This document shows, piece by piece, positions 23,049 through 31,577 of a DNA stretch of 64,000 nucleotides. Within the stretch, counting starts at the first letter, position 1. Each line of letters begins with the position of its first letter. Made by a program: the position numbers and the translations under genes. The stretch lies in the NCBI GenBank assembly GCA_902787955.1, contig CADAIJ010000008.1:1-64000 (forward strand), given 5' to 3'. Below the pieces are notes generated by a model. It had not been told where the DNA came from. It saw nothing but the letters and a program-made list of their open reading frames with translations, and ran no database searches. This stretch comes from an uncultured Erysipelotrichaceae bacterium (GTDB taxonomy: Bacteria > Bacillota_I > Bacilli_A > RFN20 > CAG-826).

Positions 23049-26000
23049 ATGGAATAATGAACAAGTTAATGCCTTTTCTTGTCGAGAAGGAAACTTTTTA
23101 GTCTCCGCATCCGCTGGTAGTGGTAAGACTGCAGTTCTAACTGAAAGAGTTTATGAAATGATTAAAGAAGGAGTGGGATTAGATGAATTATTAATCCTTA
23201 CTTTTACTAATCTTGCGGCCGCTAATATGAGAGAAAAGATTAGAGATAAACTTCTTGAAGATAATTTGACTAAACTCGCCTCAATGTTAGACGCAGTTAA
23301 TATTCAAACTTTCGATGCTTTTGCTCTTTATCTAGTTAAAAAGTATTATTACCGTTTGAACTTAAAAAATAATATTAAGTTAGTTGATGAGCCAATAATT
23401 CAACTCGCTAAGAATAAAATTCTTAATAATATCTTTGATGAATATTATGAAGCTAGAGATCCTAAGTTCTTAGAGTTAATATCTTATTTCTCTATTAATA
23501 ATGATGAAGATGTTAAGAAAGCTATCTTTGATATTTATGAAAAAGCAAATCTATCCGTTAATTTTGACGAGATGCTTTTAAAATATAAAACCACTTTCCT
23601 ATCTGATGAATTTATCGAAAACGTTATTAATGATTTCGTAAAGCAAAGTGAAGAACAAATTGATTTATATTATGAAGAAGCCAAAGCTCTTGGCTCAAGC
23701 GGAGATTTCCCAGGTGAATTAGCGAAATATTTAGAGTTATTCATGAATAAGAAAACTTATGATGAATTAGCTTTAGTTTTCCATAATCCTCTAATTTCTT
23801 TCCCAGAACGAAGAAAGAAATCAATGAAACTTGATGATCCAAACGATACCCCAATCGTTGAACGTATTAAAGATTCAATGGCGAAAATGAAAGACTTATT
23901 CGCTCTAAAAACTTTAAAAGAAATCAAAGATCAGATTAATTCCACTAAAGAATATGTCTCTTTAATGGTGGATATAACTAAAGAACTTAATAATCGCTTA
24001 ACTGCTTTTAAGGATAAACATTCATCCTACACCTTTGGTGATATCTTTAAATTCGCCATTAAATTAGCGGAACTCGAAGACATCCAAAATGACTTAAAGA
24101 AACAATATCGCTTCATTATGGTGGATGAATATCAAGACACTAATGACTTACAAGAATACTTTATTAACTTATTTAAGAATAATAATGTCTTTGCTGTAGG
24201 GGATGTTAAACAATCAATTTATCGTTTTAGAAACGCTAACCCAGATATTTTCTTAAATAAATTTAATTCCTATTCAAAATATGATCCAAATAATGCTAAT
24301 CAAACTGACGCCCGAATTGATTTACCAAAGAATTATCGTAGTTCAGAAGAAGTGTTAGCTACAGTCAATGAAATCTTTAATGTCATAATGAAGAAAAGAG
24401 AAACCGGCTTAGATTATAAGAAAGAACATATGATGCAAGCGGGTAATCCTTTAATTAATAAAAACAAGGAACATATAACGACACTTCTTAACGAAGAAAT
24501 TACATATTCTTTGCCAGAAAACACTACAACCGAAGAATATGAAGCGCGCTTAATTGCAAGTGATATTAGACGAAGAATTGATGAAAAAGAACAAGTCTTT
24601 GAAAAAGGAATTTATAAAGAAATTTCATATAGGAACTTCGCTATTTTGATTTCAAAAAAGACTAAATTTAGCGTTTATCAAAAGGTTTTCGAAGAATATA
24701 AGATTCCATTATTTGCAAACTATATGCAGCCGATTCATGAATCAGATTTAACTTTAGTTCTTGAATCAATCATTAAAGCTTTAAGTCATTTAGACAATGT
24801 AACTTCTAATGATTTTAGGCACGCAATGTTTAGTATTCTTCGTTCATTCTTATATTCAAAAGAAGAAGATTACATTGAGAACTTATTATTCACCAATAAA
24901 TATGAAGATGATGAAGCTTATAAACTTCTTTTAGAAATTAAAGAACGTGCTAAAACAAATTCATCACTTAAATCAATTATTCTTGATGTTATTAAGACAT
25001 TTAAATTTAACGAAAAGATTATCTATATTGGTGATGTTAATCGTTCCTTAGAAATCATGGAAAACTATGTTGAAATTGCCTCCAATATGGATGAACTAGA
25101 ATATAGTTTAGAAGAATTTAACGATTACTTTGAAGAACTTAAAGAATTTGATATTGAACCTGAATTCAACGCTTCATCATCTTTGGATGATTCAGTCAAA
25201 CTCATGTCAATCCATGCTTCTAAAGGACTTGAATTTAATTATGTTTATCTTCCATCTTTAGCCTCAAGAGATCGTTCAAATAGTAATAGGATATTTATTA
25301 ATAATACATACGGAATTACTCTTCCTACTTATAAATTTGAAAAAGAATCAACCTTACTTCATGATTTAGCAATTAGAAACGATAAGAAAGAAGACTTACT
25401 TGAAAAACTTAGATTATTCTATGTTGCCTTAACCCGCGCTCAAGAGAAGATTATATTTGTCTATAATCCTGAAAAAGCGAAGAAGAACCTAAATTCATTT
25501 GAAGATATTTCTTCTTTCCTTGATATGTACTTATTCGCTAAACCTCAAGTATTTTCTATATCAATGAGTCCAAGTGAACCTCCAAGTAATGAAAAAGGAG
25601 AAGAGACAAAAGATATTAAGTTTGAATTAAAACAAATTAATAAAATGTCTAAAGAGATTAAAGAAAAACGAAGAGCGTCTAAAGACACAGAAACCGATCA
25701 AATTGATTCTAAAGCCTTAGAGCTTGGTAATAAATATCACTATTACCTTGAATTAGTGGATTTCAAGAAGAAAGATACTTCGTTTATTAAAGATAATAAC
25801 GATCGAAATATTATTAGCCGTTTCCTTAAAAATGAAAACTTTAATAAAAAAGGACTAGTTAAAGTAGCGCATGAATATCGTTTCTATGATGAGATTAATG
25901 ATATAAACGGCATTATAGACTTACTTCTTATTTATAACGACCATATCGATATTATCGATTTTAAATTATCCAAAATTGATGATAAGGACTACGATAAACA

Positions 26001-26100
26001 ATTAAGTATTTATAAAGATTACATCTCCCAAATCTCTAATCTTCCAATATATACTTATGTCACATCTATCTTTAAAGGTGATGTTAGAGAGGTTAAATAA
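23035..26100 (+). CDS. addA: AddA helicase-nuclease subunit
   Basis: UvrD-type helicase plus nuclease of 1021 residues, partner of AddB. Motif I is SASAGSGKTAVL (Walker A, about residues 23-34), motif II MVDEYQDTND, motif III-like VFAVGDVKQSIYRFR, motif V KLMSIHASKGLEF, motif VI LFYVALTRAQEK. The C-terminal nuclease shows GIIDLLLIY and IIDFKLSK (D and D-x-K). It moves 3'-5' and supplies the ATP-driven unwinding. It is shorter than Bacillus AddA (about 1230), like its partner. It overlaps addB by 14 bases and shares one base with the following PHP gene (TAATG). Confidence 0.92.
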   Translation: MSKTRWNNEQVNAFSCREGNFLVSASAGSGKTAVLTERVYEMIKEGVGLDELLILTFTNLAAANMREKIRDKLLEDNLTKLASMLDAVNIQTFDAFALYLVKKYYYRLNLKNNIKLVDEPIIQLAKNKILNNIFDEYYEARDPKFLELISYFSINNDEDVKKAIFDIYEKANLSVNFDEMLLKYKTTFLSDEFIENVINDFVKQSEEQIDLYYEEAKALGSSGDFPGELAKYLELFMNKKTYDELALVFHNPLISFPERRKKSMKLDDPNDTPIVERIKDSMAKMKDLFALKTLKEIKDQINSTKEYVSLMVDITKELNNRLTAFKDKHSSYTFGDIFKFAIKLAELEDIQNDLKKQYRFIMVDEYQDTNDLQEYFINLFKNNNVFAVGDVKQSIYRFRNANPDIFLNKFNSYSKYDPNNANQTDARIDLPKNYRSSEEVLATVNEIFNVIMKKRETGLDYKKEHMMQAGNPLINKNKEHITTLLNEEITYSLPENTTTEEYEARLIASDIRRRIDEKEQVFEKGIYKEISYRNFAILISKKTKFSVYQKVFEEYKIPLFANYMQPIHESDLTLVLESIIKALSHLDNVTSNDFRHAMFSILRSFLYSKEEDYIENLLFTNKYEDDEAYKLLLEIKERAKTNSSLKSIILDVIKTFKFNEKIIYIGDVNRSLEIMENYVEIASNMDELEYSLEEFNDYFEELKEFDIEPEFNASSSLDDSVKLMSIHASKGLEFNYVYLPSLASRDRSNSNRIFINNTYGITLPTYKFEKESTLLHDLAIRNDKKEDLLEKLRLFYVALTRAQEKIIFVYNPEKAKKNLNSFEDISSFLDMYLFAKPQVFSISMSPSEPPSNEKGEETKDIKFELKQINKMSKEIKEKRRASKDTETDQIDSKALELGNKYHYYLELVDFKKKDTSFIKDNNDRNIISRFLKNENFNKKGLVKVAHEYRFYDEINDINGIIDLLLIYNDHIDIIDFKLSKIDDKDYDKQLSIYKDYISQISNLPIYTYVTSIFKGDVREVK

Positions 26101-26921
26101 TGTCTAAATATAATTTCCATAGTCATACGAAGAGATGCGGTCACGCGAGTGGTGAAGACGAAGAATATGTTTTAAGCGCAATCGAAAATGGCTATAAGAC
26201 ATTAGGCTTTTCTGATCACACTCCTATTTATGGCTTTACTCAACCTCGAATAAGAATGAATGAAGGACAGATTATTGACTACACTAGAAGCGTTAATTCT
26301 TTAAAAGAAAAATATAAAGATGAAATCGATATTCATATTGGTCTAGAAGTTGAATACTTTCCGTTTAATATGCCTTATGTTGAATCTTTACTAAAAGAAG
26401 GTGAGATTGAATACATCATTTTAGGTCAACATTTCTATAAAGAAAGTAGAGAAAGTGAACTATATTTATATGATGAAAATGAGCTCTCTTTATATGTTGA
26501 TCATGTCATTAAAGGTATAGAAACTGGCTTATTTTTATATATTGCTCATCCTGATCACTATGGACTTTTCTATCATAGGCAAGATGAAAATTCATATAAC
26601 GAAGCTAAAAGATTAATCTTAAAAGCTAAAGAGTTAGGTATTCCATTAGAACTTAATATTTCTAAACTCGCTAATAACATAAGAGCAGAAAAAGATTTGT
26701 TCTTTTTAGTGCCTTTCCCAATTGAACAATTCTGGAAGTTAGTAGGGGAAATTGGAGCAGATGTCGTCCTTGGTTTAGATGCTCACACCCCACTTGCCTA
26801 TTATGATTCTCCTCTAGAATGGGCGGATGAATTTATAAAAAAACATAACCTCCACGTTATTTCTAGCGAAGAGGTTATAGCTCGTATTAATAAAATCAAA
26901 AATAACTTAGCCCTTAAGTAA
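26100..26921 (+). CDS. PHP-domain phosphatase, histidinol-phosphatase-like
   Basis: PHP-family metal-dependent phosphatase of 273 residues. The four PHP motifs are visible: NFHSHTKRCGHA near the N-terminus, FSDHTPI, GLEVEYF and late LGLDAHTP; IAHPDHYG supplies further His ligands. The closest type is HisJ/HisK histidinol-phosphatase, the penultimate step of histidine synthesis, but no other his gene is in the window, so another phosphoester substrate is possible. It shares one base with the addA stop (TAATG), so translation is coupled, though a functional link to recombination is not obvious. Its 3' end overlaps the convergent purine permease by 15 bases. Confidence 0.8.
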   Translation: MSKYNFHSHTKRCGHASGEDEEYVLSAIENGYKTLGFSDHTPIYGFTQPRIRMNEGQIIDYTRSVNSLKEKYKDEIDIHIGLEVEYFPFNMPYVESLLKEGEIEYIILGQHFYKESRESELYLYDENELSLYVDHVIKGIETGLFLYIAHPDHYGLFYHRQDENSYNEAKRLILKAKELGIPLELNISKLANNIRAEKDLFFLVPFPIEQFWKLVGEIGADVVLGLDAHTPLAYYDSPLEWADEFIKKHNLHVISSEEVIARINKIKNNLALK

Positions 26922-28394
26922 TGGGAGTATCGCTGTTAAAGCAAAACTAATAATAAACGCCGCACTAATAACATATAAAGGTGTGGTGTTTTCTTTAGCT
27001 TTTCCTGTAAATAAATTCATTAAAACAAAAGCGATAATACTAAAGCCAATACCATTAGAAATAGAATAAGTTAATATTGTAAACAATATTCCAACAATTG
27101 TAGTGACCGCAATAACGATATTTTCTTTGAAATCAATATTGCGAAGTGAAGATATCATAATGATTAAACCAATAGAAACTAAAGCGATCGCATAAATTGA
27201 TGGAGCAGTAAAGATTGAAAAGAGTGGATAAACGAATGCACTTAATAAGAATAAGAAGGAAGCTAATGTTACAGACAAACCAGTTTTTGCTCCTAAAGAA
27301 ACACCAGTATTAGATTCAGCAAATGGCATAATAGTGGTGGTTCCAAGTGGAGCGCACACTAACGCGCCAGTTGCATCTGCAATAATAACTCTTTTATAGT
27401 TTTTCATCTCACCTTTTTCATTGAATAATCCAGCGTTTTCTCCGACCGCAATTAAAGTAGCAGTTGTGTTAAATAATGTGACGAAGATTAATGAAAAGAT
27501 TGCTAAATAAGTAGCAGGTTCAGTAAAGATATGACCTAAATCCTCACCTAATTTTTCAAAGCTATATGAATCACTAAATACACCAAAGAAGAAGACGTTT
27601 CTAATTCCGTTAACATCAATTCCCCAGCTTGGTTTTGAAAGCCATGGAGCGATAGGTAAATTAGTAGGAACTCCGCTTAAATTAGCGAAATCATATACAT
27701 AAACTCCTCCAACTTCTTTAATTGTTCCAGCACCAATCATAATACTTGAAACAGTTAAACCAATGACTGCAGAAACTAAAATTCCAATAGGAACTGCTAG
27801 ATTTGTGATAGTTTTATTCTTAACAAACATTAATCCGATTGTGCCAAAGATACAAATTAAGCCAATAATAATAGCAGGATCAGCAAAGTTACCTAAAGTA
27901 ACATAAGTAGTTGGATCACTAGCGATAATCCCACTTTTATTTAAACCAACAAAGATAATAAATGCGCCTAAACAAGCTGCAATAATACTTCTTAAATTAG
28001 CAGGAATTACTTCAATTAATTTCTTTCTTATCGGAGTGAAAGAGAAGAAAAAGAATAAAATACCCGAGATAAAAAGAAGAACCATCTTTTGTTGCCAGTT
28101 TGTAAATCCCATCGCATCAGTTAAGGAATAGGCTACAAAAGCATTTAAGCCCATACCTGCTGATAATACGATTGGATAATTCGCAACAAGCGCCATTATA
28201 AGTGAGATAACACATGATAAAAGAGCAGTAATGGCAAAGACGCCGCCTCGATCCATTCCCATATCACTTAAAATAGAGGAGTTAACAGGAAGGATATAGC
28301 ACATTGAAATAAAGGTGATTGCGCCACCTATAAGTTCTTTTTTGATTGAAGCGTTATTTTCAGTTAAATGGAATATTTTGTCTAAGAATTTCAT
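26907..28394 (-). CDS. NCS2-type purine permease (AzgA/PbuG-like)
   Basis: Membrane permease of 495 residues with about 13 hydrophobic segments. It belongs to the AzgA/PbuG branch of the nucleobase transporters: the N-terminal GGAITFISMCYILPVN, the AGMGLNAFVAYSL segment and the TTTIMPFAESNTGVSLGAKTG region are characteristic, as is the stretch PANLRSIIAACLGAFI. Members import adenine, guanine or hypoxanthine with protons. Single gene on the minus strand; its end overlaps the convergent PHP gene by 15 bases, leaving no room for a terminator between them. No purine riboswitch was recognised in the 34-base spacer before the next gene. Confidence 0.88.
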   Translation of the reverse strand: MKFLDKIFHLTENNASIKKELIGGAITFISMCYILPVNSSILSDMGMDRGGVFAITALLSCVISLIMALVANYPIVLSAGMGLNAFVAYSLTDAMGFTNWQQKMVLLFISGILFFFFSFTPIRKKLIEVIPANLRSIIAACLGAFIIFVGLNKSGIIASDPTTYVTLGNFADPAIIIGLICIFGTIGLMFVKNKTITNLAVPIGILVSAVIGLTVSSIMIGAGTIKEVGGVYVYDFANLSGVPTNLPIAPWLSKPSWGIDVNGIRNVFFFGVFSDSYSFEKLGEDLGHIFTEPATYLAIFSLIFVTLFNTTATLIAVGENAGLFNEKGEMKNYKRVIIADATGALVCAPLGTTTIMPFAESNTGVSLGAKTGLSVTLASFLFLLSAFVYPLFSIFTAPSIYAIALVSIGLIIMISSLRNIDFKENIVIAVTTIVGILFTILTYSISNGIGFSIIAFVLMNLFTGKAKENTTPLYVISAAFIISFALTAILPLLKG

Positions 28395-28427
28395 ACTACG
28401 TATCTTATCACATCTCTTTTTTTCTTT

Positions 28428-29048
28428 CTATACGATTGGTGGCATTGAGTAGCAAACGACAATGCCAATCACCGCGCTAGAAAGAATAATCATAATTGGA
28501 TTAATCTTTTTATTAAATACTTTATAAATAAAGAACGCATTAATTAAAACTAAACCAAAGATAAATATGGTTTGATAGTTAAAACTATAATCAATTGATC
28601 CATTAACTATATGAACAGGGAATAAGACATCCATTAATAAGGTGAGACCTGCCGCCATAATTAATGCAATTGCAACTGGAGTAATTCCCTTAAGAGCACT
28701 TTGCACATATTTACTCTTCATGAATTTCTTTAGAAGCATTGCAATTATAAGCATGATGATAAAAGCAGGAAGAACAACACCAACTGTTGCACATAAGCTT
28801 CCTAAGAAAGATCCAAATTGACCAAGTTCAGTTAGTCCTCCTTGAGTGCTACCAACATAAGTAGCCATATTAATAGCGATTGGACCAGGAGTAACTTCAC
28901 TAACCCCAATCATATTTAAGAATTCACTTTCAGTTAGCCAAGCGTGATTTAAAACTGTATCTTTTACAAGAGGAATCATCGCATAGCCTCCACCAAAGGT
29001 GAATAAACCGATGATGAAGAATTCATAGAAGAGTTCAAAGAAAATCAT
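28428..29048 (-). CDS. chrA: chromate transporter family, half-size subunit 2
   Basis: Half-length CHR-family membrane protein of 206 residues with about five or six segments. Diagnostic motifs are FTFGGGYAMIPLVKD, LTESEFLNMIGVSEVTPGPIAINMATYVG and GSLCATVGVVLPAFI. In the CHR family two such halves work together to move chromate or, in organisms that never meet chromate, probably a natural anion. The start overlaps the stop of the upstream half by 4 bases and has a strong Shine-Dalgarno GGAGG inside that gene. The two subunits are sequence-related to each other, as usual for this family. Confidence 0.88.
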   Translation of the reverse strand: MIFFELFYEFFIIGLFTFGGGYAMIPLVKDTVLNHAWLTESEFLNMIGVSEVTPGPIAINMATYVGSTQGGLTELGQFGSFLGSLCATVGVVLPAFIIMLIIAMLLKKFMKSKYVQSALKGITPVAIALIMAAGLTLLMDVLFPVHIVNGSIDYSFNYQTIFIFGLVLINAFFIYKVFNKKINPIMIILSSAVIGIVVCYSMPPIV

Positions 29049-29650
29049 TTTTTCTCCTCCTCTTCTTTATGTTTTAAATGTCTACCTTGGATGAAGCCAT
29101 AATATAAAAAACCAATCAGAAGTCCCGCCAAAATATAGTAGAAGGCATAAAAATCAATATTAAACAAATAGAGAATTAACTCTAAAATCATCACTACTGA
29201 AAAGATGGTAATAGCGAGCCAATCTTTCTTCATTCCTTTTATTAAAGTAAAACCTACTCTAAGAATTAAAAAGACAACACCTGCTTTAATACCCATGAAT
29301 GCATATTTAACGACTTCATATTCAAGTAAGTTTCTTAAGAATAAGGAAATAATAAACATTAAAACAAACGGAGTTGTGATAGTGCCTAGTGTTGCCATTA
29401 GACTTCCTAAAACCCCAGCTTTCTTATAGCCAAGATAAGTAGCTAAATTTACAGCGATTGGTCCAGGAGTGGATTCACTAATCGCGGTCATCTCCATCAG
29501 TTCTTCATCGTTTATGTATCTTCTTTTAACAACTAAATCATCTCTTAAAAGAGTTAACATAGTTGTTCCTCCTCCAATAGAAAAAGTCCCTAACTTTAGA
29601 AAAATTAGGTATAACTTAAGCGAATCGAGTAAGCGAGACGATTTTTTCAT
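29045..29650 (-). CDS. chrA: chromate transporter family, half-size subunit 1
   Basis: First half of the CHR pair, 201 residues. Motifs FSIGGGTTMLTLLRDD, DEELMEMTAISESTPGPIAVNLATYLG and GSLMATLGTITTPFV mirror those of the second half. I chose ATG 29650 (MKKSSRLLDSLK): an upstream TTG at 29674 lies upstream of and partly within the predicted -10 box. TATAAT (29658-29663, minus strand) is only 7 bases before this ATG and there is no Shine-Dalgarno, so the mRNA looks leaderless. Divergent from the Nudix gene with 50 bases between start codons. Confidence 0.87.
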   Translation of the reverse strand: MKKSSRLLDSLKLYLIFLKLGTFSIGGGTTMLTLLRDDLVVKRRYINDEELMEMTAISESTPGPIAVNLATYLGYKKAGVLGSLMATLGTITTPFVLMFIISLFLRNLLEYEVVKYAFMGIKAGVVFLILRVGFTLIKGMKKDWLAITIFSVVMILELILYLFNIDFYAFYYILAGLLIGFLYYGFIQGRHLKHKEEEEKK

Positions 29651-29657
29651 GAATTCG

Positions 29658-29663
29658 ATTATA
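29658..29663 (-). promoter_or_regulatory. -10 box of the leaderless chromate transporter operon
   Basis: TATAAT on the minus strand, 7 bases before ATG 29650. Confidence 0.55.
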
Positions 29664-29700
29664 CCATATAGCAATTTTATTTGCTAAAATACCTATTTGC

Positions 29701-30222
29701 ATGAAACTTTTATACGAACTTAATGATACAGAATATGAATTTAAAGGATTCACTCATACTAGAGAAATAGTAAGAGGAATTATTTTAGATGAAGAAAATC
29801 GCATCTGCTTAGAATATATTCTTGATGACGATGGTTTTGGTCACCGCGATTATTATGAAACTCCAGGCGGTGGAATGGATAAAGGTGAAGATCACAAAAA
29901 TACTTTAGACCGTGAATGCGCAGAAGAAATTGGCTATCACTGCGAAGTAATTAAAGAAATTGGCTGTGTTATAGATAACTACAACTTAATCAAAAGAAGA
30001 AATCATAATTACTATTATTTAGCTAGAAGAACCACTAAATGCGAGAAGCACCAATTAGCGGATGAAGTCCAAAGAATTAAAGACATCATCTGGGTTGATA
30101 TTGATACCGCCATTAATCTTTATGAAAATATGCAGGATGAATTAGTTGGAAAAATTGTTAAAAATAGGGAACTTCCTATCCTAAAATTAATTAAAACTAC
30201 TTTACAAAATCATAACTTATAG
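29701..30222 (+). CDS. Nudix hydrolase
   Basis: Cytosolic hydrolase of nucleoside diphosphates linked to another moiety, 173 residues. The Nudix box is complete: GGGMDKGE followed by RECAEEIGY (G-x5-E-x7-R-E-x-x-E-E-x-G). The C-terminal part (IIWVDIDTAI) is a normal Nudix strand-helix. The substrate cannot be told. There is no Shine-Dalgarno; a TAAAAT box sits 10 bases before ATG, so the leader would be only a few bases. The tRNA-His gene begins 24 bases past its stop in the same direction. Confidence 0.85.
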   Translation: MKLLYELNDTEYEFKGFTHTREIVRGIILDEENRICLEYILDDDGFGHRDYYETPGGGMDKGEDHKNTLDRECAEEIGYHCEVIKEIGCVIDNYNLIKRRNHNYYYLARRTTKCEKHQLADEVQRIKDIIWVDIDTAINLYENMQDELVGKIVKNRELPILKLIKTTLQNHNL

Positions 30223-30246
30223 TTAATATATTCAAGCATCTAAAAT

Positions 30247-30324
30247 GGCGAGTGTGGTGAAGAGGCCTAACACTCTCGGCTGTGAACCGAGCATTCGCGC
30301 GTTCGAATCGCGTCACTCGCCCCA
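30247..30324 (+). tRNA. tRNA-His(GTG)
   Basis: Cloverleaf of 78 bases including the additional G at -1 typical of tRNA-His, which pairs with C73. The acceptor stem is GCGAGTG/CACTCGC, the anticodon arm CTCGG-CTGTGAA-CCGAG with anticodon GTG, and the T-loop TTCGAAT. The 3' CCA is encoded (30322-30324). A terminator follows. Confidence 0.95.
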
Positions 30325-30338
30325 GATTCGTTAAATAA

Positions 30339-30366
30339 TCCTCGATTGCAATCGGGGATTTTTTAT
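30339..30366 (+). terminator. intrinsic terminator after tRNA-His
   Basis: CCTCGATTGCAATCGGGG (an 18-base hairpin with one T-G pair, 30340-30357) followed by ATTTTTTATTT. Confidence 0.8.
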
Positions 30367-30373
30367 TTGGAAT

Positions 30374-30388
30374 TTCGAATTTATCGAA
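30374..30388. promoter_or_regulatory. operator-like inverted repeat TTCGA-N5-TCGAA (copy 2)
   Basis: TTCGAATTTATCGAA, about 65 bases before the GGDEF gene at 30453 and just after the tRNA-His terminator. It matches the site at 1406-1420 except for one base in the spacer. Confidence 0.45.
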
Positions 30389-30439
30389 ACTAAACCAGAA
30401 TTGCATAATTTCTAACTGAACAAATCAAATAATATGTTA

Positions 30440-30445
30440 TATATT
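30440..30445 (+). promoter_or_regulatory. -10 box of leaderless GGDEF gene
   Basis: TATATT, 7 bases before ATG 30453; no Shine-Dalgarno. Confidence 0.45.
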
Positions 30446-30452
30446 TGTTAAT

Positions 30453-31397
30453 ATGAATTTTTCCTTGTTTAACATTTTTAGAATTAAAAACGTTTATATA
30501 AGAGAACTTGTGGAAACATTAATTTCTGCAGTTTTGATGACTGGATTAGTTCTTTTAGTCTATTTTGTTAATATCCCTAATCCTAATTTGATTTTATTCA
30601 CTGGAATGATTGTGATCACAACTATTTTTGGTTTTATTCCAGGGGTAACAACACTTTTAGGAATCAATATCTATTCCTTTTATTTCTTTTCCACTAATAA
30701 TGATTTTATTCATTTTACTGATGTTAATTCTCAAAAAGTTACTGTTACAGTAATTACTTCTATTTTATGTTATGCATTTGTTGGCCTTTTGAATTATTTA
30801 TACCAAAAAGATGCTAAAAAGATTATTGAAACAAATCAAAATTTAAAAAAGAACAATGAAGAATTAACTGAATTATCTCAGATTGATGAATTAACGAATG
30901 CTAAGAATCGTTTAGCATTAAGAAATGACTTTAATTCATATGTTGGTAAAGAAATCCAATTAATGTTATTTGATATTGATGAATTTAAACAAATCAATGA
31001 TAAATATGGACATAGCATTGGCGATAAGACTCTATCAACCGTTAGTAAACTTACCAGAGAAGTCTTTTCTAATGATGGTGTTTATCGTTTTGGCGGAGAC
31101 GAATTTATTGTTATTCAATCCGATCTTACTTTAAAAGAATTTAAGAATAAAATTAAACAGCTTCAAAAATTAGTTAAAGACATTATTATCAGTGAAGGCA
31201 ACAAAGGTATTAACCTTTCATTTGGCTATACTTATGGAGTCGTAACTAGTGTAATTGATATTCGCTCTATGATGCAGCTTTCTGATGAACTTTTGTATGA
31301 AGTTAAAAGAAGCGGAAAGAACGGTTCATTAGGCAAAAGATACGATCTTGATATGGCTGATGATGCTTCATTGATTAATAATTCTAAAACTAAATAA
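30453..31397 (+). CDS. membrane diguanylate cyclase (GGDEF)
   Basis: Protein of 314 residues: an N-terminal membrane part with about four hydrophobic segments (about 15-120), a short linker helix (about 125-145: KKIIETNQNLKKNNEELTEL), and a GGDEF domain (about 150-305) with DELTNAKNRLALR, LFDIDEFKQIND and the intact signature YRFGGDEF (GGDEF at 214-218). Intact GGDEF enzymes make cyclic di-GMP from two GTP. No RxxD inhibitory site is seen before the signature. The membrane part is probably the sensor. An HD-GYP protein is encoded 180 bases downstream, giving a maker-breaker pair. The gene is apparently leaderless. Confidence 0.9.
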   Translation: MNFSLFNIFRIKNVYIRELVETLISAVLMTGLVLLVYFVNIPNPNLILFTGMIVITTIFGFIPGVTTLLGINIYSFYFFSTNNDFIHFTDVNSQKVTVTVITSILCYAFVGLLNYLYQKDAKKIIETNQNLKKNNEELTELSQIDELTNAKNRLALRNDFNSYVGKEIQLMLFDIDEFKQINDKYGHSIGDKTLSTVSKLTREVFSNDGVYRFGGDEFIVIQSDLTLKEFKNKIKQLQKLVKDIIISEGNKGINLSFGYTYGVVTSVIDIRSMMQLSDELLYEVKRSGKNGSLGKRYDLDMADDASLINNSKTK

Positions 31398-31414
31398 AAC
31401 ACAAAAACTATTAA

Positions 31415-31470
31415 GAACTCCTATCGATTGGACAATTTTTCCCAACGGATTGAGTTCCTATATCTTTTTA
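31415..31470 (+). terminator. 3' hairpin of GGDEF gene containing the dispersed element
   Basis: GAACTC (31415-31420) pairs with GAGTTC (31452-31457), with an inner TTGG/CCAA, and a T-rich stretch follows. The 3' arm lies in copy 3 of the 25-base element. Confidence 0.5.
31440..31464 (+). repeat. dispersed 25-base element, copy 3
   Basis: TCCCA-N7-GAGTTCCTATATC, 43 bases past the GGDEF stop codon, same orientation as the other copies. The rest of the 180-base spacer holds only AT-rich sequence and the -10 box of the next gene. Confidence 0.75.
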
Positions 31471-31564
31471 TAAATATCTTTAATTTTAAAGATTTTATTA
31501 CTATTTTCAGTACTTCATTTATTATAAATAAAAATATTTAATAGCAATTTAAAATATCGGTTGG

Positions 31565-31570
31565 TAATAT
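31565..31570 (+). promoter_or_regulatory. -10 box of leaderless HD-GYP gene
   Basis: TAATAT, 7 bases before ATG 31578; no Shine-Dalgarno. Confidence 0.45.
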
Positions 31571-31577
31571 TAATACA

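Noticed and set aside
26100-26921. Histidine biosynthesis gene as a firm assignment (hisK/hisJ)
   Set aside because: PHP motifs are clear, but no other histidine gene is nearby and the family includes other phosphatases; left as histidinol-phosphatase-like.
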